Under the pieces are notes generated by a model that worked only from the letters and a program-made list of their open reading frames with translations, was not told where the DNA came from and searched no databases. A stretch of DNA of 64,000 bases from positions 186,001 through 250,000 of the forward strand of contig NZ_JABXYK010000005.1 of assembly GCF_013378445.1 (NCBI RefSeq), in the 5' to 3' direction. Below, piece after piece: positions 33,299 through 40,307 of this stretch. The position numbers were made by a program, and so were the translations under genes. The DNA is from Mycoplana rhizolycopersici (GTDB lineage Bacteria > Pseudomonadota > Alphaproteobacteria > Rhizobiales > Rhizobiaceae). Positions within the stretch are counted from its first letter, which is position 1. Each line of letters starts with the position of its first letter.

Positions 33299-34582
33299 TC
33301 AGGCCGCTGCAGTGGCCGGGTAGATGATCTCCGGCTGCAAGGAAACGGCCTCGTCGACGAGACGATCGACGACCGCCAGCAGATGCTCGTTCGCCATCAG
33401 CGGATCGGTCTCGAAGATCTTCTCGACCATCTCCCCGCGCTCTGCCTTCTTGTCGTCGCGATCGAGCGCGTTCTGCAGTTGCGCCTCGAGGTTCGCGGGC
33501 GTGAACAAGGTGCGGAAGGGAACATCGGGCACGAGCGAATAGTCGGGCTCGAAGTTCTGGTGCGTCCCAGGGGGAATATCCAGCGACAGGACAGGCTTAC
33601 CGGTGAGTAGAAAGTCGAACATGATCGACGAATAGTCCGTCAGGAGCGCGTCGAACTTCTTCATGTGCGGATAGATGTCGGTGCCGGCGCCAATCGCATA
33701 GAAGTTGTTGCCGGCCACCGCCATGGTCTTGGACGGATCGTGGTATAAGGGGTGCATCTTGTAGAAGAAGTTGACTTTGTAGCGGGCTGCCGCCTTGTGT
33801 AGCCTTTCGAAGAACCCTGGCTGCATGAGAAATGTCGGATTGCCGCGCTGCCAGGTTGGAACCACCAGGACATTCCGCCGGCCGGAGGAAAACGCCTTTG
33901 TCGCCTCGGGGGGTAGCTCGCTGCCGATCCGCTCGTGGGCTGTTGCCTCCCTGCATATGACCTCGTTGCGGGGGAAACCTGCGCGAACCAGCTGCGGCGC
34001 ACCATAGGTCTCGTACCAGAAATCGTCGAACGCCGAAGATGTGCTCAGGACGAGGTCGGCCTGCGAGGCCATGAAGAACGGACGACGATAGCGGATATCG
34101 CTGATACCGAGATGCGGGATCAGCTTTAGCAGCAGTTGCTTGACGGAGACGCCATGCCATAGCTGCAGCTTCCGGGCGCCGGCAAGGCATGCATACATGC
34201 TGTAGAGACCGCGCAGGCTCTCACTGGGATTGACGCAGAACACCGCCACCGCCGCGTGCATGAGAAGGTCGATTGTGCGGTTGATGTCGTCCATGAGGTT
34301 GAAACAGGGCAGTCCGGCGTCCTTCAGCGCCGTTTCCAGCGATTTGTCGAAGGTGCACCAGAGAACCTCGTGACCGGCACTGCGCGCGAGGTCGGCGAGA
34401 TAAAGGTACTTCGTATTGTCCGAAAACGTGCTGCGACCGAAATACAGCACGACGCGCCGCTTTCGAACCCGTCGCGAGATCGCCGAGAATTCGTCGAAAA
34501 CGGTTGGATGTTCGAGCGTTGGCACAGCCGCTTCGAAACTGCCCGGCTGATTGTCTTTCGGAGGTTCGACCTTCGCATTCAT
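33299..34582 (-). CDS. CDP-glycerol glycerophosphotransferase-like protein (TagB/TagF type)
   Basis: 427 residues. The C-terminal two thirds match the CDP-glycerol:glycerophosphate glycerophosphotransferase fold: LQLWHGVSVKQLLLK (catalytic-region His), NVLVVPTWQRGNP, FFYKMHPLYHD and FDALLTDYSSIMFDFLLTGKPV, the last with the conserved DYSS. In Gram-positives such enzymes prime or polymerise wall teichoic acid from CDP-glycerol. The N-terminal 100 residues are not membrane-spanning. It lies 31 bp after the CDP-glycerol-forming gene and is the last of three. The start was set at 34582; upstream codons overlap tagD. Confidence 0.85.
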   Translation of the reverse strand: MNAKVEPPKDNQPGSFEAAVPTLEHPTVFDEFSAISRRVRKRRVVLYFGRSTFSDNTKYLYLADLARSAGHEVLWCTFDKSLETALKDAGLPCFNLMDDINRTIDLLMHAAVAVFCVNPSESLRGLYSMYACLAGARKLQLWHGVSVKQLLLKLIPHLGISDIRYRRPFFMASQADLVLSTSSAFDDFWYETYGAPQLVRAGFPRNEVICREATAHERIGSELPPEATKAFSSGRRNVLVVPTWQRGNPTFLMQPGFFERLHKAAARYKVNFFYKMHPLYHDPSKTMAVAGNNFYAIGAGTDIYPHMKKFDALLTDYSSIMFDFLLTGKPVLSLDIPPGTHQNFEPDYSLVPDVPFRTLFTPANLEAQLQNALDRDDKKAERGEMVEKIFETDPLMANEHLLAVVDRLVDEAVSLQPEIIYPATAAA

Positions 34583-34613
34583 TGAATCTCGTGCCCCTTT
34601 TTCTTGTTGCGTT

Positions 34614-35009
34614 TCAGGCGTAGCGCCTGATTTCCTCAAGTGTCGATGTCGTCGAAATACCTTCCGTCCGAGGCAGGTAGACGACTTCGCAGAGAGTATT
34701 GTAGTGGTCAAAACGACCGGCCCAGTCGTCGCCCATGACCAGGACGTCCGCCTGGTATTGTTTGATGTACTCGCCCTTCAGATCGAGCGAGTGCTCCAGG
34801 AAAACCTCGTCCACGCCGATGATCGACCGGATGATCTCCATGCGGTCGCGCTCGCTATAGATCGGGGTTTTCTGCTTCTTCGAGAAATTGAGGGCGTCGG
34901 TGGAGATGCCGACGGTCAGATGGTCTCCCAATGCCCGCGCCCGCTGCAATATGCGGATATGCCCGATATGCAGCACATCGAACGTGCCGAACGTGATGAT
35001 TTTCTTCAT
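34614..35009 (-). CDS. tagD: Glycerol-3-phosphate cytidylyltransferase
   Basis: 131 residues, the typical TagD length. Makes CDP-glycerol from CTP and glycerol 3-phosphate. ITFGTFDVLHIGHIRIL contains the nucleotidyltransferase HxGH (His14, His17), and LPRTEGISTT is the second signature. GDDWAGRFD is also TagD-like. It is placed between two glycerophosphotransferase-like genes, which supports a working CDP-glycerol pathway. It could also be a related cytidylyltransferase for another alcohol phosphate, but the motifs and neighbours favour glycerol. Confidence 0.88.
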   Translation of the reverse strand: MKKIITFGTFDVLHIGHIRILQRARALGDHLTVGISTDALNFSKKQKTPIYSERDRMEIIRSIIGVDEVFLEHSLDLKGEYIKQYQADVLVMGDDWAGRFDHYNTLCEVVYLPRTEGISTTSTLEEIRRYA

Positions 35010-35063
35010 TCCTGTCCCCTTGAGAAATTCGGTTGGGCATTGCGCAACTCAGTGGCGACCGCC

Positions 35064-36581
35064 CTAGTGCCGGTCTTCCAGGACGCCCGCCGCAATAGCC
35101 TCAAGAATGCTTGCAGCGGCCTCCCCGCGGTTCGGCAGCAGCGTATTCAGCAGCGTCTTGCGCGCCGTCTCGAATTCCCACGTCTTGCCGTCCTTGTATT
35201 CCAGCGTCGCCTTCTTCAACTGGTCGAACGAGCGTACGCGCCGGGTGGCCGCCTCGGCCATCTTGCCGAGTGCGTTGAACGCGACGTGGTGACCGGAATC
35301 GAAGAAGATCAGCGGCTTGTCGAAGAGCTGGTATTCCGCGAGAAAAGAAAGACCGTCGGAGATCATCAGATCGGAGGCGGCAAAAAGCTCGCCGTATTGC
35401 TGCTCCGCGATCGCGCAATTGGGCATCGACGTCCACGTCTTCCGGACATGGGCCAGTCCGTCGCCCCTCAGGACCTGGCCAAACAGCGCCGGGTGCGGCT
35501 TGAGCACGAATTCGATGTCCCGGCTTTCGCGCGCCCAGGCGACCATGTTGTCCCAGATCTTGTCGAAGACCCCGAAGCCCAGGCCATTCGTGCCGAGCGA
35601 ATAGTGCGGAGCCCAGATGACCCGGAACGGCTTGCCGCCCCGCGACCGAATCGGCCATTCCGGCGTTTCCGCGGACTTCAGAAGCCGGTCGAACTTTGGG
35701 TAGCCGCTAAGAACAATCTTGTCGGGGTCGGAATGCTTGAAGGAGCGATAGTAGGACTGCGTGGTCGCCGTCTCGCAAAATATCCGCCATGCGGCGCGAT
35801 GATAGGCCTGGTCGTAGCCGAAGGCCGATACTTCCGTCGTCACAGGGTCGCCGAGCGAGGTGGCGAGGTTCAGGGCGTACGGAACGAGGCAGAGCCGCGC
35901 GAATGTCAACTCCGGTGTATGGAAGGCAGGCGGGAGGCAGGCGTCCCATTGTTGCTGGCGGAAGATGACGGCCGGGCGGAGTGCCTTCAATATGTCCAGC
36001 GCCGCATAGGAGTCTTCCATGTTAAAGCGGAGATGATGTACGCCGAGCTTGTCGAGGGCACGGCTGACATCGGGTTCGCCTTCAAAGGCACCGCGTCCAA
36101 GCGGCGTCGAATTGATCGATATGACGACCGGGTCGAAGCGCTCATCCTGAAGCATCGCGGCGTGCACGTCGGAGAGGGCGTCCCACATCGGTATCGAATG
36201 CACAATGAAGGCACAGCGCACGGGCAGCTTTCCTGCCGTCGCTTGGCGCGCGGATACATTCGACGTCTGCTTCAGACTCTGTAGATCGAGCGTGCGTTGT
36301 CGCCCCTCCTGCGCGATAAGCGCATTCAGCGAGGCGACATCCTCCTTCGAGACCCCTTCCTCGATGGTGTTCGCCTGAATTTCTGCGACGTGGTTCAGTC
36401 GCTCCAGGCTTGCGACCTGCTGCCCCTGGATGTGCTGCAGAAGCTTGACCACTTCCAGCTGGATCTCGCCATGCAGCGACTGGTTCTCCGCCAGCGCATC
36501 CAGTCTCTCTTCCAGGGCATCGAACTTGGCCGTCAAGCTGGCTAGTCGGTCGGCGAGCGTCGAGGAAACGCTGATGTCCAT
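35064..36581 (-). CDS. Large glycerophosphotransferase-like protein with N-terminal coiled coil
   Basis: 505 residues. About residues 10-110 form a coiled coil (RLASLTAKFDALEERLDALA, later EEGVSKEDVASLNALIAQ). From residue 118 a GT-B-like domain follows, with VRCAFIVHSIPMWD, FRVIWAPHYSLG, IEFVLKPHPAL and ASDLMISDGLSFLAEY, matching the CDP-glycerol glycerophosphotransferase group where DYSS is replaced by DGLSFL. It is the first gene of the three-gene operon and may be a polymerase or capping transferase held in a complex by the coiled coil. Divergent from the small gene at 36811. Confidence 0.78.
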   Translation of the reverse strand: MDISVSSTLADRLASLTAKFDALEERLDALAENQSLHGEIQLEVVKLLQHIQGQQVASLERLNHVAEIQANTIEEGVSKEDVASLNALIAQEGRQRTLDLQSLKQTSNVSARQATAGKLPVRCAFIVHSIPMWDALSDVHAAMLQDERFDPVVISINSTPLGRGAFEGEPDVSRALDKLGVHHLRFNMEDSYAALDILKALRPAVIFRQQQWDACLPPAFHTPELTFARLCLVPYALNLATSLGDPVTTEVSAFGYDQAYHRAAWRIFCETATTQSYYRSFKHSDPDKIVLSGYPKFDRLLKSAETPEWPIRSRGGKPFRVIWAPHYSLGTNGLGFGVFDKIWDNMVAWARESRDIEFVLKPHPALFGQVLRGDGLAHVRKTWTSMPNCAIAEQQYGELFAASDLMISDGLSFLAEYQLFDKPLIFFDSGHHVAFNALGKMAEAATRRVRSFDQLKKATLEYKDGKTWEFETARKTLLNTLLPNRGEAAASILEAIAAGVLEDRH

Positions 36582-36744
36582 GAGGCCACTCTCGTAATAG
36601 GGTTGCCCGTGCAGGCCCGAAGGTCGCAGTTTCGACGGCGCACGGGTGGATGGTCATATTGCTGTTACAGACCCTGGCTTTTCTGAAACTTGCGCGCATG
36701 GCGATGCGGAACATCTTGCGGCGCGACCAAATCGACGCCACCGC

Positions 36745-36772
36745 CTTGCAGATCGCGTTCGAACTCCTAGAT
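36745..36772 (+). promoter_or_regulatory. Promoter of the 24-codon gene
   Basis: CTTGCA (36745-36750), 16 bases, CTAGAT (36767-36772), close to the alphaproteobacterial consensus. Predicted start near 36779, giving a short leader before the strong ribosome site at 36796-36805. Confidence 0.5.
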
Positions 36773-36795
36773 TAAGTCCATCGTCAACATACAGA

Positions 36796-36899
36796 AAGGA
36801 AGGTGATCCAATGTCTAATGAGATTTCGGACCTCGTGACGGCAACGGGAAATGCGATGGTGGGAGCGAGGCAGCCCTCGTTCTGAGCCACACCTTCCTT
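36796..36899 (+). promoter_or_regulatory. Ribosome-site-sequestering long-range pairing around the 24-codon gene
   Basis: AAGGAAGGTG (36796-36805), which contains the Shine-Dalgarno, is perfectly complementary to CACCTTCCTT (36890-36899) five bases after the stop codon. The pairing would close the whole coding region into one loop and hide the ribosome site. A small hairpin CGAGG-CAGC-CCTCG (36866-36879) lies inside. Confidence 0.55.
36811..36885 (+). CDS. 24-residue peptide gene, function unknown
   Basis: Too short for ordinary gene calling, but it has ATG, 24 codons and TGA with a very strong ribosome site (AGAAAGGAAGGTG) 5 bases upstream, a promoter and its own terminator. The peptide starts MSNEISDLVT and ends GARQPSF; it has no signal or membrane segment. 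It could be a secreted or modified peptide precursor, a leader peptide, or simply the coding part of a dual-function small RNA of about 190 nt. It is divergent from the CDP-glycerol operon. I do not recognise it. Confidence 0.55.
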   Translation: MSNEISDLVTATGNAMVGARQPSF

Positions 36900-36944
36900 G
36901 GGCCCATAGGCCTAAAGGCTTGTCACAGAGCCAAACCTCATGGA

Positions 36945-36967
36945 GGGCCGCCTGGTGCGGCCCTTTT
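36945..36967 (+). terminator. Terminator of the 24-codon gene
   Basis: GGGCCGC (36945-36951), loop CTGGT, GCGGCCC (36957-36963), then TTTTG. An intrinsic terminator 60 bases after the stop codon. Confidence 0.85.
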
Positions 36968-37055
36968 GTTTATCCAGAAGAATAACGTGCAAGACGGTGT
37001 CAGCGGCAGCGCTTAAGCCGCCGTGCCGCAGCAACATCGATGACCGCAGGCCGCC

Positions 37056-37211
37056 TTACGGCCGGATCAGCACCGTCACCATCATTACCGCGATCGCGCC
37101 GACGGCGATCTTCCAGAAGTCCCGGCGACGGCGCAGTCCCGGCACGCCGAGCGGCCGGATGACATGCAGCACCATGGCGACGAGCAACAGGAGCGGAAGG
37201 ACTTTCGACAT
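37056..37211 (-). CDS. Conserved 51-residue membrane protein
   Basis: 51 residues with two hydrophobic segments, residues 4-17 and 34-48, joined by a basic loop (PGLRRRRDFWK). Short proteins with this LGVPGLRRRRDFWKIA pattern recur in rhizobia as conserved hypotheticals. The ATG at 37211 lies 8 bases after AAGGAAA; the frame to 37283 continues without homology. Inner-membrane location is likely; function unknown. Divergent from the MFS gene. Confidence 0.75.
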   Translation of the reverse strand: MSKVLPLLLLVAMVLHVIRPLGVPGLRRRRDFWKIAVGAIAVMMVTVLIRP

Positions 37212-37369
37212 CGGCGTTTCCTTTTTCGCGTTCCTGTCACAACGGCGACATTTTTCCAAGTCGAGGGTTTCCGCGTAAGGCATGATTCACCGGTCGGCTG
37301 TATTCCAGCTATGGAAATCATGCTCTTGTCGGCATAGTTCAGTTCGGTTGCAGAGTGGCAGGATACCCG

Positions 37370-38653
37370 ATGCGAAAAAACCTTGTTTCCGTCTTCGCAC
37401 TTCTCCTCGGCACCCTTTTTCTTTTCCTCGGCAACGGCCTGCATGGCCTGCTCCTGCCGGTTCGCGGCGCCCATGAGGGCTATCCGACCACGCTGCTGGG
37501 CCTGATCGGCACGTCCTGGGCCAGCGGCTTCGTGCTCGGCTGCCTGCTGGCGCCGAAGGTGGTCAAGCGGATAGGCCACGTACGCGCGTTCTCGAGCTTC
37601 GCCTCGCTGATCGCCATCATCGCGCTTCTGACCGGCATCCTGGTGGATCCCTTCTGGTGGGTGGCCCTGCGCGCCGTCACCGGCTTCTCCATCGCCGGCA
37701 CCTCGATGATCATCGAAAGCTGGCTGAACGAGCGGGCGACGAACGAGAGCCGCGGCGTCATCTTCTCGCTCTACATCGCCATTACCCTGTTCGGCGTCGT
37801 CGGCGGCCAGATGATGGTCACGCTCGGCGACACCGGAACGCCAATCCTGTTCATGGTCGCCGGCATCCTCTATTGCCTCGCCATGCTGCCGACGACGCTG
37901 TCGACCGCTGCCTCCCCGCAGCCGCTGAAGCAGGTCAGCCTTGATATCCCCACCCTGTTTCGCACCTCGCCCGTCGCCTGCGTCGGCATCGTTCTCATCG
38001 GCATCGCCAACGGCGCGTTCGGCACGCTGGGTGCCGTCTTCGGCGCCGAGGCGGGGCTCGCGTCCAGCACGATCGCGATGATGATGAGCGTGACGATTTT
38101 TGCCGGAGCCGTGATGCAACTGCCGGCGGGCCGCGTCTCCGACCGCGTCGACCGCCGCTACGTGCTCGCAGCGCTGGCAGGCGTGGCGGCACTCGCCGGC
38201 CTGGCGATGTTCCTCCTGCAGCCGAATTCCGTCATAGCACTCCTGATCGTCATTGCCGTCTACGGCGCGGCGGCAAACGCGCTCTATCCGATCGCCGTTT
38301 CCCATGCCAACGACTTCGCCAACCCGGAAGATTTCGTGAAGGTGTCCGGCGGCCTGCTGCTTCTCTACGGTATCGGAACCATCATCGGCCCGACGCTGGG
38401 CGGCCCGGTGATGACGTCGGTCGGTCCCTACGCCCTGTTCCTCGTCACCTTCGGGGCGCATCTGCTGATTACGGCCTATTCGATCTTCCGCAGCCGTCGC
38501 CGCGCCGCCCTTCCCGCCAGCGCCCGCGAGAACTATACCACTCTCAATCCCGGCACGCTGACGACGCCGGAGAGCCTGCGCATGTCGCCGCGCGCCAGCC
38601 AGCAGGGAACGGCAGACGTACCCCCTCAGACGATGACGGAGGATGCACGATGA
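37370..38653 (+). CDS. MFS transporter (YcaD-like)
   Basis: 427 residues with 12 predicted helices and a hydrophilic C-terminal tail of about 45 residues. GNGLHGLLLPVRGAHEGYP at the N terminus, SMIIESWLNERATNESRG in the middle and QLPAGRVSDRVDRR (the MFS loop motif) resemble E. coli YcaD-type major facilitator proteins, whose substrates are not known. The ATG at 37370 follows AGGA at 8 bases. Its stop overlaps the DUF1192 start by 4 bases (ATGA), so the two genes form an operon. Confidence 0.87.
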   Translation: MRKNLVSVFALLLGTLFLFLGNGLHGLLLPVRGAHEGYPTTLLGLIGTSWASGFVLGCLLAPKVVKRIGHVRAFSSFASLIAIIALLTGILVDPFWWVALRAVTGFSIAGTSMIIESWLNERATNESRGVIFSLYIAITLFGVVGGQMMVTLGDTGTPILFMVAGILYCLAMLPTTLSTAASPQPLKQVSLDIPTLFRTSPVACVGIVLIGIANGAFGTLGAVFGAEAGLASSTIAMMMSVTIFAGAVMQLPAGRVSDRVDRRYVLAALAGVAALAGLAMFLLQPNSVIALLIVIAVYGAAANALYPIAVSHANDFANPEDFVKVSGGLLLLYGIGTIIGPTLGGPVMTSVGPYALFLVTFGAHLLITAYSIFRSRRRAALPASARENYTTLNPGTLTTPESLRMSPRASQQGTADVPPQTMTEDAR

Positions 38654-38838
38654 GCATGTCGGACGACGACAGGCCGGTACGCAAGGTGGCCCACGAGATC
38701 GGCTGCGACCTCTCGCTGCTTTCGGCCGACGAGCTTTCCAGCCGGATTGCGCTGTTGAAAGAAGAAATCGCGCGGCTGGAAGAAGAAGTCACCCGCAAGG
38801 GTGCGAGCCGCTCGGCCGCCGAAAAGCTGTTCCGCTGA
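38650..38838 (+). CDS. DUF1192 family protein
   Basis: 62 residues. The DUF1192 core LLSADELSSRIALLKEEIARLEEEV is a helix with coiled-coil character, flanked by KVAHEIGCDL and a C-terminal SAAEKLFR. The family is restricted to alphaproteobacteria; no function is established. It overlaps the MFS stop (ATGA) and is followed by a regulatory interval with two CtrA boxes. Confidence 0.82.
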   Translation: MSMSDDDRPVRKVAHEIGCDLSLLSADELSSRIALLKEEIARLEEEVTRKGASRSAAEKLFR

Positions 38839-38894
38839 ATTGCCGGCTAGCTGCAGGCGGGCATGTGCGGTTTCGCGACCAAGGTATGTTTGAG

Positions 38895-38909
38895 TTAACC
38901 GTCCGTTAA
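38895..38909 (+). promoter_or_regulatory. Perfect CtrA box upstream of the small-RNA candidate
   Basis: TTAACCGTCCGTTAA, that is TTAA-N7-TTAA, extended by C/C and G. It overlaps the -35 position of a promoter whose -10 is probably CTACTA (38920-38925). The position relative to the predicted start fits CtrA activation. Confidence 0.65.
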
Positions 38910-38931
38910 GCATCATCGGCTACTAATCGCA

Positions 38932-39034
38932 TGCCCGGACCAGTCCGGACTCAGACATTTTCGCCGCTTGGGGAATGGGTCTGATTTTCTCCCTGTTTTA
39001 CCTTGAGAGCCGCTTTCCCGCGGCTCTTTTTTTT
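38932..39034 (+). ncRNA. Candidate CtrA-controlled small RNA
   Basis: About 100 nt between a CtrA-boxed promoter and a perfect intrinsic terminator, with no open frame. Predicted elements are the hairpin CCGGAC-CA-GTCCGG (38935-38948), a stem TCAGAC (38951-38956) with GTCTGA (38979-38984), a C/U-rich single-stranded stretch TTTTCTCCCTGTTTTACC that could pair with ribosome sites, and the terminator GAGCCGC-TTTCCC-GCGGCTC followed by eight T (39007-39034). A GANTC site (38949) lies near the 5' end. It might instead be the tail of the MFS-DUF1192 mRNA, but the internal promoter argues for a separate RNA. Confidence 0.55.
39007..39034 (+). terminator. Strong intrinsic terminator in the DUF1192-rcdA spacer
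   Basis: GAGCCGC (39007-39013), loop TTTCCC, GCGGCTC (39020-39026) and an uninterrupted run of eight T. Confidence 0.95.
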
Positions 39035-39078
39035 GGGCCTTTCCACATATTGTCCAAATTTGTAAAGAATTGTGGAGA

Positions 39079-39093
39079 TTAACCCTTTGTTAA
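39079..39093 (+). promoter_or_regulatory. Perfect CtrA box upstream of rcdA
   Basis: TTAACCCTTTGTTAA, again TTAA-N7-TTAA with the extended TTAACC...GTTAAG form seen at 38895. It lies 120 bases before the rcdA ATG. Confidence 0.7.
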
Positions 39094-39212
39094 GATCACG
39101 CTTGCGCCAAATCAGCTAAGGCATCATTCTGCTCGCATGAAAACGACCGGCGGAACACGCGTGCCGGTTCGCGAGTTACCTGAATTGTGATGCGTAAAAC
39201 AGGATTGGGGCC

Positions 39213-39731
39213 ATGTCTGAAAGAGGATTGAATACCGTCAGCTTCGCCGGCCACGCCGCCACCTCGTCGCAGTTCAAGAATCTCTACGCCGAAGGCATGG
39301 GCCTCGTCGAGGAGACGGCAACCTATCTCGATGGTCCGGGCCGGCAGGCCGCAAAGGTGCTGCCGCGCATGGCGTCGGTGCTCTACGCAGCGGAATCGAT
39401 GCGGCTGACCACGCGCCTGATGCAGATGGCGTCGTGGCTGTTGCTGCAGCGGGCGGTCAACAACGGCGAAATGACGCGCGACCAGGTCATCTCCGAGAAG
39501 AGCAAGGTTCGCCTCGATGGCTTCAACGTCGACCGGGCCGCTCCGGGCTGGACCGAACTGCCGGAAGCCTTTCGCGACCTGATCGAGCGCTCGCTGCGGC
39601 TACAGAACCGCGTTGCCCTGCTCGACCGGGAAGTCTATCGCCCGCAGGAGACGCAGAACTTCGTCAACGACAACCAGAACAGCGTCCAGGCCCAGCTCAG
39701 CCTGCTCCACACTGCCTTCGGCAACACCTGA
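39213..39731 (+). CDS. rcdA: RcdA/DUF1465 family cell-cycle proteolysis adaptor
   Basis: 172 residues, DUF1465. FKNLYAEGMGLVEETATYLDG at the N terminus, then MRLTTRLMQMASWLLLQRAVNNGEM and FRDLIERSLRLQNRVALLDREVY match this alphaproteobacterial family. In Caulobacter the family member RcdA helps ClpXP degrade CtrA and other substrates at the cell-cycle transition. Here it is preceded by a perfect CtrA box, which fits a feedback loop. The C-terminal tail is short and polar. A terminator follows 30 bp after the stop. Confidence 0.82.
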   Translation: MSERGLNTVSFAGHAATSSQFKNLYAEGMGLVEETATYLDGPGRQAAKVLPRMASVLYAAESMRLTTRLMQMASWLLLQRAVNNGEMTRDQVISEKSKVRLDGFNVDRAAPGWTELPEAFRDLIERSLRLQNRVALLDREVYRPQETQNFVNDNQNSVQAQLSLLHTAFGNT

Positions 39732-39761
39732 CCTGTACGCAGCGATCGCTATCGACATCCG

Positions 39762-39786
39762 ACCCGGCCCCAGGCCGGGTTTTTTG
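39762..39786 (+). terminator. Terminator of rcdA
   Basis: ACCCGGCC (39762-39769), loop CCA, GGCCGGGT (39773-39780) then a T-run. Confidence 0.9.
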
Positions 39787-39842
39787 TTGTTCCCCTCCTC
39801 CGGCGTCCCTTGTCGATGGCGACACCTGAATAAAACCGGGCA

Positions 39843-39870
39843 ACAAAAAAGCCCGGGTAAACCCGGGCTT
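39843..39870 (-). terminator. Terminator of rpmE
   Basis: On the minus strand AAGCCCGGGT (39870-39861) and ACCCGGGCTT (39858-39849), followed by TTTTGTTG, 24 bp after the rpmE stop. Confidence 0.9.
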
Positions 39871-39893
39871 CAAAATCGCGTCTAGCAGGAGGC

Positions 39894-40115
39894 TTAGAGG
39901 CCGAGGCCTTCGAAGCGCTTCTTGAACTTGGAAACGCGGCCGCCGCGGTCCAGCATCTGCTGATTGCCGCCCGTCCAGGCCGGGTGGGACTTCGGGTCGA
40001 TTTCGAGGTTCATCACTGCACCTTCGGTACCCCAGGTCGAACGGGTTTCGTACTCGGTGCCGTCGGTCATGACGACCTTGATGGTGTGGTAGTCGGGATG
40101 GATATCAGCCTTCAT
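39894..40115 (-). CDS. rpmE: Ribosomal protein L31 (zinc-free type)
   Basis: 73 residues. [19 protein letters not shown] at the N terminus and [22 protein letters not shown]-type C terminus are those of bL31 in rhizobia. The Cys residues that bind zinc in the C+ form are absent. It is transcribed divergently from the ABC exporter, the arrangement normally found in rhizobia. Confidence 0.95.
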   Translation of the reverse strand: MKADIHPDYHTIKVVMTDGTEYETRSTWGTEGAVMNLEIDPKSHPAWTGGNQQMLDRGGRVSKFKKRFEGLGL

Positions 40116-40307
40116 GACAATCTTCCTGCGTTCCGGGGACCTTTTGTCGCAAGCAGTTGCGGCAGCCGGGTCAAAGACGTAAATGAAGCCGCGACCGACC
40201 AGGCCAGCGGCTTCCCAATTCGATGGCGAGCCTATACATGAAGGCCGGCCGGATAACAAGAGCCCAAAAAGCAATCGCGCTGCAGCGGCCCGCTCGAAGA
40301 GGTGAAC

